NCBI GenBank assembly: GCA_023101885.1 | Contig: JALPQD010000410.1 | Coordinates: 1,913,477 to 1,977,476, forward strand | DNA length: 64,000 nt | DNA from: Typhlomys cinereus | Lineage: Eukaryota > Chordata > Mammalia > Rodentia > Platacanthomyidae | Reading direction: 5' to 3' | Part shown: positions 54,780 through 64,000 of the stretch, one piece after another | Position numbering within the stretch: position 1 is the stretch's first letter | Layout of the letters: each line of letters opens with the position of its first letter | Position numbers and translations under genes: made by a program | The notes under the pieces: model-generated | What the model saw: only the letters and a program-made list of their open reading frames with translations | What the model was told of the DNA's origin: nothing | The model's database searches: none

Positions 54780-55440
54780 GAGTGACCTGGTGGCAGGACC
54801 CAAGCACAAAGTGCGGCCGCCCCCCAGCTCCAGTCTGGCCCCGCAAGTGCCACGTTCCTACAGGCTTGAGGGTTGCTTGGGGCTGAGCACCCCAGTTCAA
54901 GGAGGGCCCTCTCTCATTGCACACTCCCAGAGCAAAACAGCATTCCATCCCTGGAAGTGCGGGGGGGGGGGGGGCGGAGGGGAGCGCCGGCGGTGGGCTT
55001 AACCCCCGATGGGATGGAAGTGCAGGCTGGAGGGACACTAGGGAAAAGCTCCGAGAGAGGGAGTTTGGCCCGGGAGTGGGTTTCCAGTTGGGGGGGTTCC
55101 GCGGGTGGCGGCGGGGGGGGGGTGTCTTCTGGAGAGCTCTGCGCCCCACCCATTCACCTTGGCCCGCCGTCCGGGCGGGGGCTGGAGCTAGTGACAGGCC
55201 TGAAACCCGTGTGCCGCAGGGGCAGTTCATTAGGAGAGAAATGGATTCGTTGTCTAGTATCTATGACCACGCCAGCAGCGGCCACCTATCCTGAAACCTA
55301 GAAAGGAAAGAGGCCGCAGCGGTGCGGACCTGCAGAGACAAAGTGTCTGCGGGAGAGGGAAGGAGGGCGGAGAGCAGAGTGGAAGCTGCTCCTCCTGGAC
55401 CACGAGTGGGAATCGTCTGCTCTCAGTGGGACGGGGTAGA
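54780..55440. promoter_or_regulatory. GC-rich island 1, candidate promoter or CpG island
   Basis: CpG-containing, GC-rich sequence (GGAGCGCCGGCGGTGGG, CCCGCCGTCCGGGCGGGGG) with G-runs at 54961-54974 and 55113-55122, in AT-rich surroundings. No known first exon is recognised. A short frame MDSLSSIYDHASSGHLS at 55241-55294, after an AG-preceded site (TGTGCCGCAG), is not convincing as an exon. Confidence 0.45.
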
Positions 55441-55470
55441 AAAACAGTCTGGGAGGGTCGGAAGAAGGTT

Positions 55471-55471
<1 letters not shown>

Positions 55472-55511
<40 letters not shown>

Positions 55512-55612
55512 GGAGTAGAGGGAGAGAGAGGAGAGAGGGAGATGGGGAGGTGGAGGGAGGGAGGAGAGAGAGAGAGAGGGAGACGAGAGCGAGAGAGAGA
55601 GAGAGTACCAAA
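55472..55612. repeat. (GA)n purine tract
   Basis: GA repeats at 55476-55503, then degenerate GGAGAGA units up to about 55612. Confidence 0.95.
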
Positions 55613-55799
55613 GGAAGATTTGGAGGGCCCACGTGAGTCACTAGCGAGGGCCACTAGTCTTCAGTTTCCCGGTGAAATATTTAATAATCTTAAAGGCAGT
55701 CTAAGAATATTTTATGGAGGGGAAAAAATTCAAAACCCGGCGTCTTTTTGATGATAGATCGTCACTCTCCAGTGTGACATTTTAAAGTTTCCATTCGGC

Positions 55800-56850
55800 A
55801 CCAAACGATGAAAATAAAGGTTAACTCAAAAAAGAAAAAAAACCTTTATATGTTATACTGTTATGTTTAATATTTTCTATGGTATCAAGTAGTTATTTTG
55901 TATCTATTATGAGCTTTTGACGCATGGATTTAAACTTTTCCTGCTTGTTTTGACATCTTACCTTGAAAATAAAGATGCAGTTTTTATGCTGGTTTGGAAA
56001 TAACTAAGTATTCTTTTTTGGCTCAGAATCTCTTACTCAAATTATTGGAAAATTCATTAGTGAAATTTAATAAAGTATATTGGTTTGAAATTTTAGATAT
56101 AGCAATGTTAGAAGACAGTGATACATATCAGATTTTTTTTTAATTTCTTAAATGTTGAAGACTTGTTGAACTGAATGGTCCAAAACAGGGGCATAATTTA
56201 TTAGTGAAAAGCATGATACAATATAAAGGATGATACTTCTTGTATAATTGCCTAAAGATCAAAGCAAAGGTTATCTGCATCTCCTGAAATCCCATTCTGA
56301 GACAGAGTTTCTGAAAACCCATTTATAATATTCTTATTTGTGGAGAAGTTGATATTTAAATAAAGTTGCTCCAGGACTGGACTTCTTTTTTTAATACCAG
56401 TAATGTAGATCCTCTGGTCCATTATCTTAAAGAAAATAAAATGCTTTGAGTATCTGAATAGAGAACAAAAAACAGCCTCCTCATTCATACTCCCTTCCTT
56501 CCACACACTCCTTACTCCACACTGAGAGACGATATAACAAACAAGCTATTACATGTTGGGAAACACATCTGAAAACAGAAAGGTCACATTACCACTGAGT
56601 CCTGGAGAATATTATCTGGTGTTTGGAAAATAGTTGACAGTTGAAGGTTGAGGTTTCTCTATTTTCTAGGAAGGGAGAGAAGTGGGTGAAGAGGGAGGGA
56701 GAGAGGAAAAGAGGACATTACAACATGGAGCCTTGGAAAAATAAATTATTTGAAAGCTACTGACTTTCTTTTCTAGGTAAGAGACATACAGGAAAACACA
56801 GAATAACAGAATCTGAAATGGCTGAAGGTTTTGCACTGGCTCAATGTGTG
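55800..56850. other. Unassigned AT-rich DNA
   Basis: No repeat or exon recognised between the GA tract and the GT tract. Confidence 0.45.
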
Positions 56851-56853
56851 AAG

Positions 56854-56854
<1 letters not shown>

Positions 56855-56890
<36 letters not shown>

Positions 56891-56894
56891 TGTG
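56855..56894. repeat. (GT)n microsatellite
   Basis: GT run interrupted once by TATG. Confidence 0.95.
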
Positions 56895-57329
56895 ATGTCC
56901 TAGAACAAGTGATGTAATAGTGAGAAATAATCACAATTACATCAAGCTCTGACCACCCCGGGGGGTGGGTGGGGAGATGGACAAAAACCAGTCCCTTTGT
57001 TAATGGCTTCTGGGAAGGTCAAAATCCACTGCCTGACCATTACTCCAGATGCCTCCCAGACCTCCAGCCTGGCCCAGAGTGATTCTCCCCACTTCATTCC
57101 GTCTGAGATTCCTACTATCTGAATTTGTGGGGCTCAAAGAGAAAGAAAGCACTTTCCTACAGAAGCCACACTGATAACCAGCAGCAAATAGCGAGTCCTT
57201 AGCGTTCCACTCCGGTTTTCACGTCTCCCAAACAGGACAGTGGAAGGAATCAGGCAGGGAGAAGGGACATCAAGAGATTTAGTGTTAAATAGTCCCATCA
57301 GAATTCCATGTAACCTTGAGCGGCTCGGG

Positions 57330-57430
57330 TTTCTCCTCATGCAAGGTAGATTGGCTAATGAGTAATCCTGGATCCTTTGATTTAGGGCAATAATTAAACC
57401 ATCAAGAGCAGACCTGGCAAATTGCTTGAG
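57330..57430. promoter_or_regulatory. Candidate regulatory element, homeodomain-type motifs
   Basis: Dense short motifs in repeat-free DNA: GATTGGCTAATGAG (CCAAT-type plus TAAT), TTTGATTTAGGG and CAATAATTAAACC. This is a look-based call with no demonstrated function. Confidence 0.3.
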
Positions 57431-57879
57431 GCTTTTCCTCTCTGTGCCCTTTGCCTATCTGTGGAACACGCGTCTATGGACCTGTCCTGGTGATCCTATT
57501 TTCTCCCTGAGTTCCCTGCAGTTAACCGAATATAACGACAGCAACGTGGCCAAAGCCAACCTCAGACAGGGCTCCTTATCTACCTTCCACACTGACAGGG
57601 GCTGTAGTGCTTGTGCGACAGGCATTGACTGTAAAGGGGCTGTTAGACGGTTGGAGAAAAGTGCTGGGTTGAAGGCCAGCCCTCTGAACCCAGCCCCACA
57701 TCCCGTGCACTGCAGCTCCTAGACTTGGACAGAGGGGGAGGGGGAACATCCGGTCTTCCTGCTTGGTTGGACTCAGTTTCCAACTCCTCGGTTAACTGAA
57801 ATCACATCCACTTCTATCGGGCGGACCTCTAGGAGTCTTTGGGAGAATCTGGTGTGGGTCCGTCCTGGCGTCCCTCCTA

Positions 57880-58900
57880 CCATAACTCCAGGTGCAGGTT
57901 ACTGCCAAGTCGCCGAAAGTCTGGCGCCCAGTGCTCGCAAAAGAGACGGTGAGAACAACCCTGTTGCACACGAATTGGCTTGGCAAAGGGAAAGGGAGGA
58001 GGGACAGGTTGCATTACCCCCGTCGTTTAAGACGCGCGCTCCTGCGGAGTCCAGCTGGGGCGGTGGCCAGAACCCTGCACAAGGCAGGCCGCCCAACTAA
58101 CTCTCCCAACGAAAAAGCTAGTCTGATCCCGTCTGGTTGCAAATACTTTTATTTTTCCAGCAATCAGATCATCCTGAAGCGCATCACCCCGCCCCGCCCT
58201 ACACCCCTCGCCTTCGCAGTTGCAGGGAAAGCTACCCCAGCAAGCTCCCAGCAACTACCAACCATTCTGCAAAAACAACGCCGGGTCCGCGCCGGCCGCC
58301 TGCGGGAAGGGTGGTATGCAGGCCGCCTTCTGCCACCGAAAGGAGATTGTGGGTGGAAGCTAACGCGCGGCTTCTAGGTTCCATTGGTCTCTTTTTCTGA
58401 TCCATCATCAAAACAAAAAGTCTGCTTTACAACAAACAATCTTCAAACAGAGAGACACTCGATTGCAAACTTTTCAGAACTGGGAAAGGATGGAGACCAT
58501 AAACGGTGTCAGCCTTCTTTGCTTTCCACAGGTGTGGTCCGTATCCCCCACCGCAACCCCCTCCCAATTCCTGACTTTAGGATCCATTGGAGCTGAACCT
58601 CCTGTTTCAGTCCCACACAGGGATAAATTCCCCCAACCCCCTCCTCACTCCCCGCGTTGCCTCTGCCCGGACACTGAAGCTGCCAGATTCGGGGGGGTAC
58701 CAAGTCGTGCCTAGGAGGAGGGAGATAAAGGCTGAGAGGAGAGCAGCGCCCCTAAGTGCCTCAGGAGATAAGGTCCTGGAATCCTGGAGGAATCTGGCCG
58801 CGTGGAGCGGCGGGGGGGGGGGGGGGGGGGAGCGGCGGTGGAATGTGAGGGAGAGACTCCCCTACATCACCTAGCTGCCTCTGGTTGGAATCACCTCCCG
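57880..58900. promoter_or_regulatory. GC-rich island 2, candidate promoter or CpG island
   Basis: CpG-bearing stretches (GTCGCCGAAAGTCTGGCGCCC, GCCGGGTCCGCGCCGGCC, AACGCGCGGC) with CCATTGG boxes at about 58381 and 58582 and a G19 run at 58812-58830. It may be a promoter or distal CpG island. I could not recognise an exon or decide the direction of transcription. Confidence 0.45.
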
Positions 58901-58929
58901 GCCCACTCACCTGGGAGGAAAAAGTGGTC

Positions 58930-59300
58930 TGGAGGCAGTTGGATAAGACGCATCATCCCTACCTCCAAGGGCTTGGTCGAGTGAACGCCAGGAGATATGC
59001 TAATGAAAAAACCCTCCCAGGGCAGGTGAAAACAGTTTGGGAAGAGAGCATCTCTCGTATTCATAAGCATTACGGTCGTTAACGCCAAGCTGATTTTAGT
59101 TGTTTGAATGCTTAATTATCTCTTCATCTCTGAGAGAGACTTAGATTTCATGTATGACTTCTAGCCACGTGTCAGAATATGGCTAACATAAAAGAAAGAA
59201 AAAAAGGACTAAAGACTCACACAGTTTGACACAATTACATCCAAAGTTTAGTATCAAGTGCTGGCAATTAAAAAATGCATTTTTAATGTGATACGACTTC
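58930..59300. promoter_or_regulatory. Candidate conserved non-coding element beside GC island 2
   Basis: Repeat-free DNA with ATATGCTAATGA (octamer/POU-like), GGGCAGGTGAAA (E-box CAGGTG), TCGTATTCATAAGCATTACG, GTTAACGCC and CTTAATTATC. Such motif density next to a CpG island is typical of developmental regulatory DNA. Conservation is not tested. Confidence 0.35.
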
Positions 59301-60480
59301 GTTCTCTTAGTTTTTCACATTTTTTAAAAAATTGGTGTCACTTGCTATTCGATTTTACTTTTGCAGAAAAATATTGCTTCCTTATGAAGGTCCGAAATAT
59401 GCCAATATGTAGAATGTTTGCCTTTTAGACACACTGTTATGTCCAAATGAACCATTCAACAGCATATACAGAACAGTAAAATTAATTTATATTATAAACT
59501 TATAATTCATTCTGTGATCTAAGAATTCACTCCGGATGAAGGCGAGAAAGAAAAGCTGAGTTGAACAACTTTTTTTCTTAATTCTCAGACATAAGTGAGA
59601 ATGCAATACATGCATACTTGTAAAAATTAAACATGGTGATGAAGATGCTGCTGTAGTGTTTTTGGTAAAACAATTAATACATGGTTTTAGTCGCTAAAAC
59701 AGCAAATATAAGTTCTGCTTTCACAGTTAAGATTGAAAATAAATATGAAGCAGTGCCTACTTTCTGCTGATTTTTTAAATGTGAGTTGAATGTTTTCATG
59801 AGATAATCCATATAATGTGTGCCCTCACTAGCTTTTGCAGTATTAACATGCATTGATGGTGTTACTCCTATTAAGAAATCCTCTAATATAGCATATCATA
59901 GACACTTATTTCACATGCTCACACCCAAACTTCCTGTTCCCAGGGCAGAGGATTAAGCCTCTTATTTCACTGCAATAGTCACTAACCTTGTAAAAGACAG
60001 CAATACTTCAATCCCTTACCTGAAGGAGCCTTGCCAATGAAACAGGAACTGAAATTGTGACTGTTCTGTGTTGTCTGTTACAGTCCAGTGTTCTGTACTG
60101 CGTTTCTTTTGTGAAGGCTGCTGGTAACAGCATGTGACGATTGCCTCCTGGGACCTTATGAAAATGAGATATGTGTAGCTGACTCAAATACATGGTGTCG
60201 ACATTGATCTGGGAAGCCCAATTGAGAAAGTGCATTATTGCACAGATGCTAAAAAGTAATTAAAATGTTTCTTTAAACTTTTGTGTGTGTAGACTGTTTT
60301 ATATGTGCATATTAATAATTATAGTTGATCAGATCACAAAAGGTATTAGGTATAAAATTATAGTATTTATGAAAATTGTTTCTTGACTCTCTTCAGGTGG
60401 TGTAAAAAGTTGACTTGGAGTGCAATTGCAACACAGCTTGCATTTTCAAAAACTGTGAAGCTGAGTAATTTCATTAGTAA
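59301..60480. other. Unassigned AT-rich DNA
   Basis: No repeat family or exon recognised. Confidence 0.45.
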
Positions 60481-60489
60481 TATGTTTTA

Positions 60490-60582
60490 GGATCAGAGCT
60501 ATGGGGAATGTTGGAACTCAAGCACTTGGAAGGCTGAGGCAGAGAGTACGGCCTAAATATAAGGAACCTGATTCCTCCCAAA
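60490..60582 (+). mobile_element. B1-type SINE fragment
   Basis: GTTGGAACTCAAGCACTTGGAAGGCTGAGGCAGAGAG is the left part of a B1. Confidence 0.5.
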
Positions 60583-60682
60583 TACATATACATATACATA
60601 AATACCATACATACATATTATATAATATATATATACATATATATATGTGTGTATATATATATATTATATCTATATATATATG
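60583..60682. repeat. (TA/CATA)n AT-rich repeat
   Basis: ACATATACATAAATACCATACATACA passes into ATATATATAC and TATATATATG runs. Confidence 0.9.
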
Positions 60683-60954
60683 TCTCCTTCCGCCTCTCTC
60701 TGTATCTATCTCTGTCTATTCTCTGTTCTTTATTTCTCTCTGGCCTTTTCCCAGCTGACATTTAAACATTTTGCTTTGTTGGCCACACATGTAAGAATGC
60801 ATTTTACTTTGAGTCTATCAAAATCAATTCCTGTTGATATTAAATCTCATTTTTAAAATGTATGTCTATTTGCTCAAACCGTGAGCTCTGGAAAAGAGTT
60901 TGAATTCTTTGCAATCTTACTGATTTTTTTTTTTTACCAAGATGGTGTTAGTTA

Positions 60955-61137
60955 ATGCAAATAAAATTGCATGTCAGCAGGTAGAGCTGGTCACTGAAAA
61001 GTCAAATGGACTGAGTTGGGCCTTCAGAGCCTGCATGGAGGAAGAGAGAACTGACTTCTGCAAGTTTTCTGACCTCCACTCTCATCTTGTGGCTCACAGA
61101 GCCTTCCTCCCCAACCCAAAATAAGTAAATAAATAAT
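60955..61137 (+). mobile_element. B3-type SINE, old
   Basis: AGCAGGTAGAGCTGGTCACTG, CTTCAGAGCCTGCATGGAGGAAGAGAGAACTGACTTCTGCAAG, TCTGACCTCCACTC and an AATAAGTAAATAAATAATG tail. Confidence 0.7.
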
Positions 61138-61449
61138 GCAAAAATGAAAAGTTACTCATCATAAATTTAATTTTAGGTAGATTTGAAACAGAAAGAATGC
61201 TTTTTCGGGAGGAAATATTTGTATACTTGCCACACATATTCATTTTTGCTGATTTTAAAATGGAAATAATTTTATAAAAGAAATTCAAGGTTGAATTACC
61301 TAGTAATTGTTTTCAATCTAAATTATAAGGCTTTGAAATATAATCATTATTTTTCACTTTTAAAAAATATAATTTTCAAAAGGAAATCTTAAAGATCAAA
61401 AGATTTGTGAATGTTCACAATTTTAATGCTTGTTCTTTGATTTTTTATT

Positions 61450-61592
61450 GTTGTTGTTTGAGATAGGGTCTCTCTATTGCTACAAGGCTGGTATGAACCT
61501 CCCCTCTATATAATCCAGGCTGACATATAAATTGTACTTCTGCCTTGAGCTCTGCCTTCTGAATGTTGAAATTATAGGACATGCCTTCAGAA
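61450..61592 (-). mobile_element. B1-type SINE, old
   Basis: GTTTGAGATAGGGTCTCTCTATTG, TATAATCCAGGCTGACATA and TTCTGAATGTTGAAATTATAGGACATGCC, inverted. Confidence 0.65.
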
Positions 61593-61741
61593 ATCCTGAT
61601 GCTATTTGCTTTTTGATCACTAATTTCATGACAGAAGAAATTTGTTCAAGAGTCATTCAGACTTTAAGAACTCATTGATAAAGCACAGATGTTATTTTCT
61701 ACAAGGAAGAAAAATAGTACACATAAAATATGTGCCCTTTT

Positions 61742-61955
61742 ATAAAACGTATTTATTGAGTGTGTGTGTGTGTGTGTGGTGGTGTTGTGTGTGTCTGTGT
61801 GTTGTTCTTGTGGCGGACCAAGGATGACTTGGGAATCATCCTAAATTGTTTCTACTTCCTTTTTGCTTTTTATGTGGGACCTTAAAATCTGAACTTAGGC
61901 CCGTCTGCTGCGATGGTAGAGTATTAACCTCTAAGCCATCTGTTCAGCTCCAACA
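61742..61955 (-). mobile_element. tRNA-derived SINE, internally deleted
   Basis: Inverted head GCTGAACAGATGGCTTAGAGG at about 61950, GT tail at 61759-61803. The middle of the body is missing. Confidence 0.7.
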
Positions 61956-61974
61956 TGTGCTCTTTAAAAAGGAG

Positions 61975-62072
61975 GTTAAATCCAGTACGCTGTGAGCTGA
62001 GGCAGAAGGATTGTGATCATGAGCTCGAGGTCAGCCTAGGATACACAGTAAGATCATATTCAAAGAATAAAG
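61975..62072 (+). mobile_element. B1-type SINE fragment
   Basis: GAGCTGAGGCAGAAGGATTGTGATCATGAGCTCGAGGTCAGCCTAGG and AAAGAATAAAG tail. Confidence 0.6.
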
Positions 62073-64000
62073 TTGAAGATGTTTTGCAGGACAGCTTTAT
62101 GTAGTTCATGGGGCAGTTGGGATGAAAGAAAGGTACATTCTAAGTTAAATGATCCAGATTTCCTATCTAGATTGAACAATAGTGACCTCTATGCTACTTC
62201 ATCTCTGACAGGGACTGTAGACTCCACTACTTACATTTTAGGAAAATCAGTTTGTTTTCAGTTAGGAAACATTTTGTCAACATCATGTTGAGACTGTACC
62301 TTCAATCACTCCCTATCACGATGGTGTTTAAATGGAATATACTATAGTGAACATCCATTGTTCATGGAAATGTTCATTGCCTGACTGCTCACTTACAAGC
62401 ACCGTTCTAGGTAGGGGTGCATGAGTGGAATAAACAAAGCACCTGCCCGCCATGGAGTTAAAGCAACTTTTTCTGGGGAATAAGAAAATTAATCACTAGA
62501 GAGAAAATCTTGTACCTTTCAAATTCTCCACTAGGTGGCAACTGTGTAAAACAGAGCTCCCATAGAGCACTATTTAGTTGCAAGAGTAGATTTTTCTAAG
62601 AAAAATTTCCAGCATATTTTGGTATGTATGTACCTTTTGAGAACTACAGTTAAGAGTCAGTGATCAGAAAATATCAGGTACTAAAATTTTCAAAGAATTC
62701 CTTACTAAGTATTCATGTCTTTTAAAGGAAAAGGAGCAGCTGTGTTCCTCTGCAGCTTGTCTACAAGATCCTCAAGCTTATGCTAAGAAATTTATCTCTT
62801 TTGCTCCCATATTTCTCAGAACCCCTGATGTGCAGATTATAGTAAGGTCTGAACATCTGGCTTTGCATATGGACCGCCAAACTTTGAAGCAATTTTAGTA
62901 CATACATTTAGCTATCATACATTGACTTGTTGACCTTGTTCAAAGCTCACTTTTAAAAATAGTGCCTGTGCAAAAATTAGTCAAACACCAGTACCAGTAG
63001 ATACATACATATACTCAAAGATTTCTTTTACATAAGTTTCATAAATGAGGCTTTACTCCTACATCAGGGAACTAAAATCACTTTAGTTAATCAGGCCCCT
63101 AATTTGAACAGAATAGAGATAATTTCCCCAAATAAAATGGGACTTTTATTCATCCTTCTAGCACTCAAAGAAATTTAAAAAAAATACTCTTCTTTGATAA
63201 ATGGCTTACACAGAATTCAGAGACATACTTGCATTCACTTAAATGTAGAACTTAAGATTTTATAGTGAGATTTTCTGGTTAATCAGCCTTGTGGGCCAAG
63301 AGTTGTCTCTAGGTGAGTGTTTCTCTAATTAGATGGTGATATGCTGCTCTGGAAGGTATCACCTTCGAATCAGTGTACTCTGTTTCTGAGGACTTCATAG
63401 ACTTTACTTATTTATAGCCAAAAACTTGTGCTTGCATTTTTGTTTTTAAGTGCTGGTGAACAATCTCACCATATCACATCTCTCTTTACTCATGAAACAC
63501 CAATACACTGCCAAAATATATTATGCACAATAAAGGTTACGCTATCTACGCTATCTGTGATTTCTTTATTATTGCTATTCATTAAATATAAGATTTCTGA
63601 GATTCTTATAGTAATGACCAAATTACAGAATGCACCAGACTTAAAAAAGTACATTTCCAATATGACAAGTGAGCTTTTCTTCCCCAAACCAGAGCTCTGC
63701 TCTGAAGCACGATACAATCATTTCCAGCTAAAGAGGATGGTTTTTATCATGGATGCCAACTGGAAAACAAGTTAGAGATGTTTTTGATTGGAAACAAATT
63801 TTGTCCGGTTGGTGCATTACCTTCAACATGCCTCCACCACAAGTGTTTAAATTTTTATTATTGCATTTATCACATTGTATTACAGTCATGCGTAGGGTGA
63901 CCATACATCCTTAGTTTATGCCTGCTGCACTGAAGGACCATCTGGTTTAACATTTTAATGCTCTCGAAAGTGTCCTGGTTTAGACAATAAACTCCATAGT
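62073..64000. other. Unassigned AT-rich DNA to the window end
   Basis: No repeat, RNA gene or exon recognised. A 115-codon frame at 63428-63775 on the plus strand has no recognisable domain and AT-rich codon use like its surroundings. Confidence 0.45.

Noticed and set aside
54306..55301. Frames of 100-167 codons around the polypyrimidine tract and GC island 1
   Set aside because: They are made of Gly/Arg/Glu or Ser/Pro/Leu runs from low-complexity DNA; no conserved exon is visible.
57426..57722. 98-codon plus-strand frame next to GC island 2
   Set aside because: It resembles no known protein and has no clear splice sites; it was considered as an exon but the evidence is insufficient.
63428..63775. 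115-codon plus-strand frame
   Set aside because: Chance frame in AT-rich DNA with no domain or context.

Overview
This window is nuclear DNA from a mammal, almost certainly a myomorph rodent. The evidence is the repeat content: dozens of B1-type (7SL-derived) SINEs, ID-type and B3/B2-type tRNA-derived SINEs, several LTR families, and long CA/GT, GA and GAAA microsatellites. The commonest SINE is a B2-superfamily element of about 280 bp. Its head reads TGGCTCAGGGGTTAAG, and its 3' part ends in a CA or CATA tail. I do not recognise it as the standard mouse B2. It may be the DIP type known from jerboas and their relatives (Dipodoidea), but that placement is a guess. No bacterial-style operons are present, and nearly all long open frames are microsatellite or GC-island artefacts.

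Layout. 1-9.2 kb lies inside the first intron of one real gene on the minus strand. Its first coding exon is at 9221-9257 inside a CpG island (about 8.83-9.50 kb). The 12 complete codons plus the donor site match my memory of FAM234B (KIAA1467). The remaining exons would lie to the left, outside the window. 9.7-39.7 kb is upstream intergenic DNA packed with SINEs, LTRs, microsatellites and a 16-17 copy minisatellite-like style of repeat content (the minisatellite itself is at 2.08-2.66 kb, in the intron). This part includes three same-orientation LTRs of one retrovirus-like family (5.6, 11.9 and 13.6 kb), at least two complete copies of an unnamed 412-423 bp LTR with exact 5-bp target duplications, and a processed pseudogene at 33.05-34.4 kb on the minus strand. 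The pseudogene begins like AFAP1. A roughly 2.48 kb direct duplication (30.93-33.41 and 36.21-38.69 kb) copies the pseudogene's 3' end and the DNA to its left.

39.7-54 kb changes abruptly to AT-rich, SINE-poor DNA with no recognisable exon. 54.8-59.3 kb holds two GC-rich islands and a flank that looks like conserved non-coding DNA with homeodomain-type AT motifs. No gene could be named there. 59.3-64 kb returns to AT-rich DNA with a few old SINEs.

Functionally, the window is one gene promoter plus regulatory or intergenic DNA. The informative content is the history of nested insertions and the segmental duplication. No novel protein system was found. Exact LTR and SINE boundaries given with target-site duplications are read directly; other repeat boundaries are approximate to about 10-20 bp.
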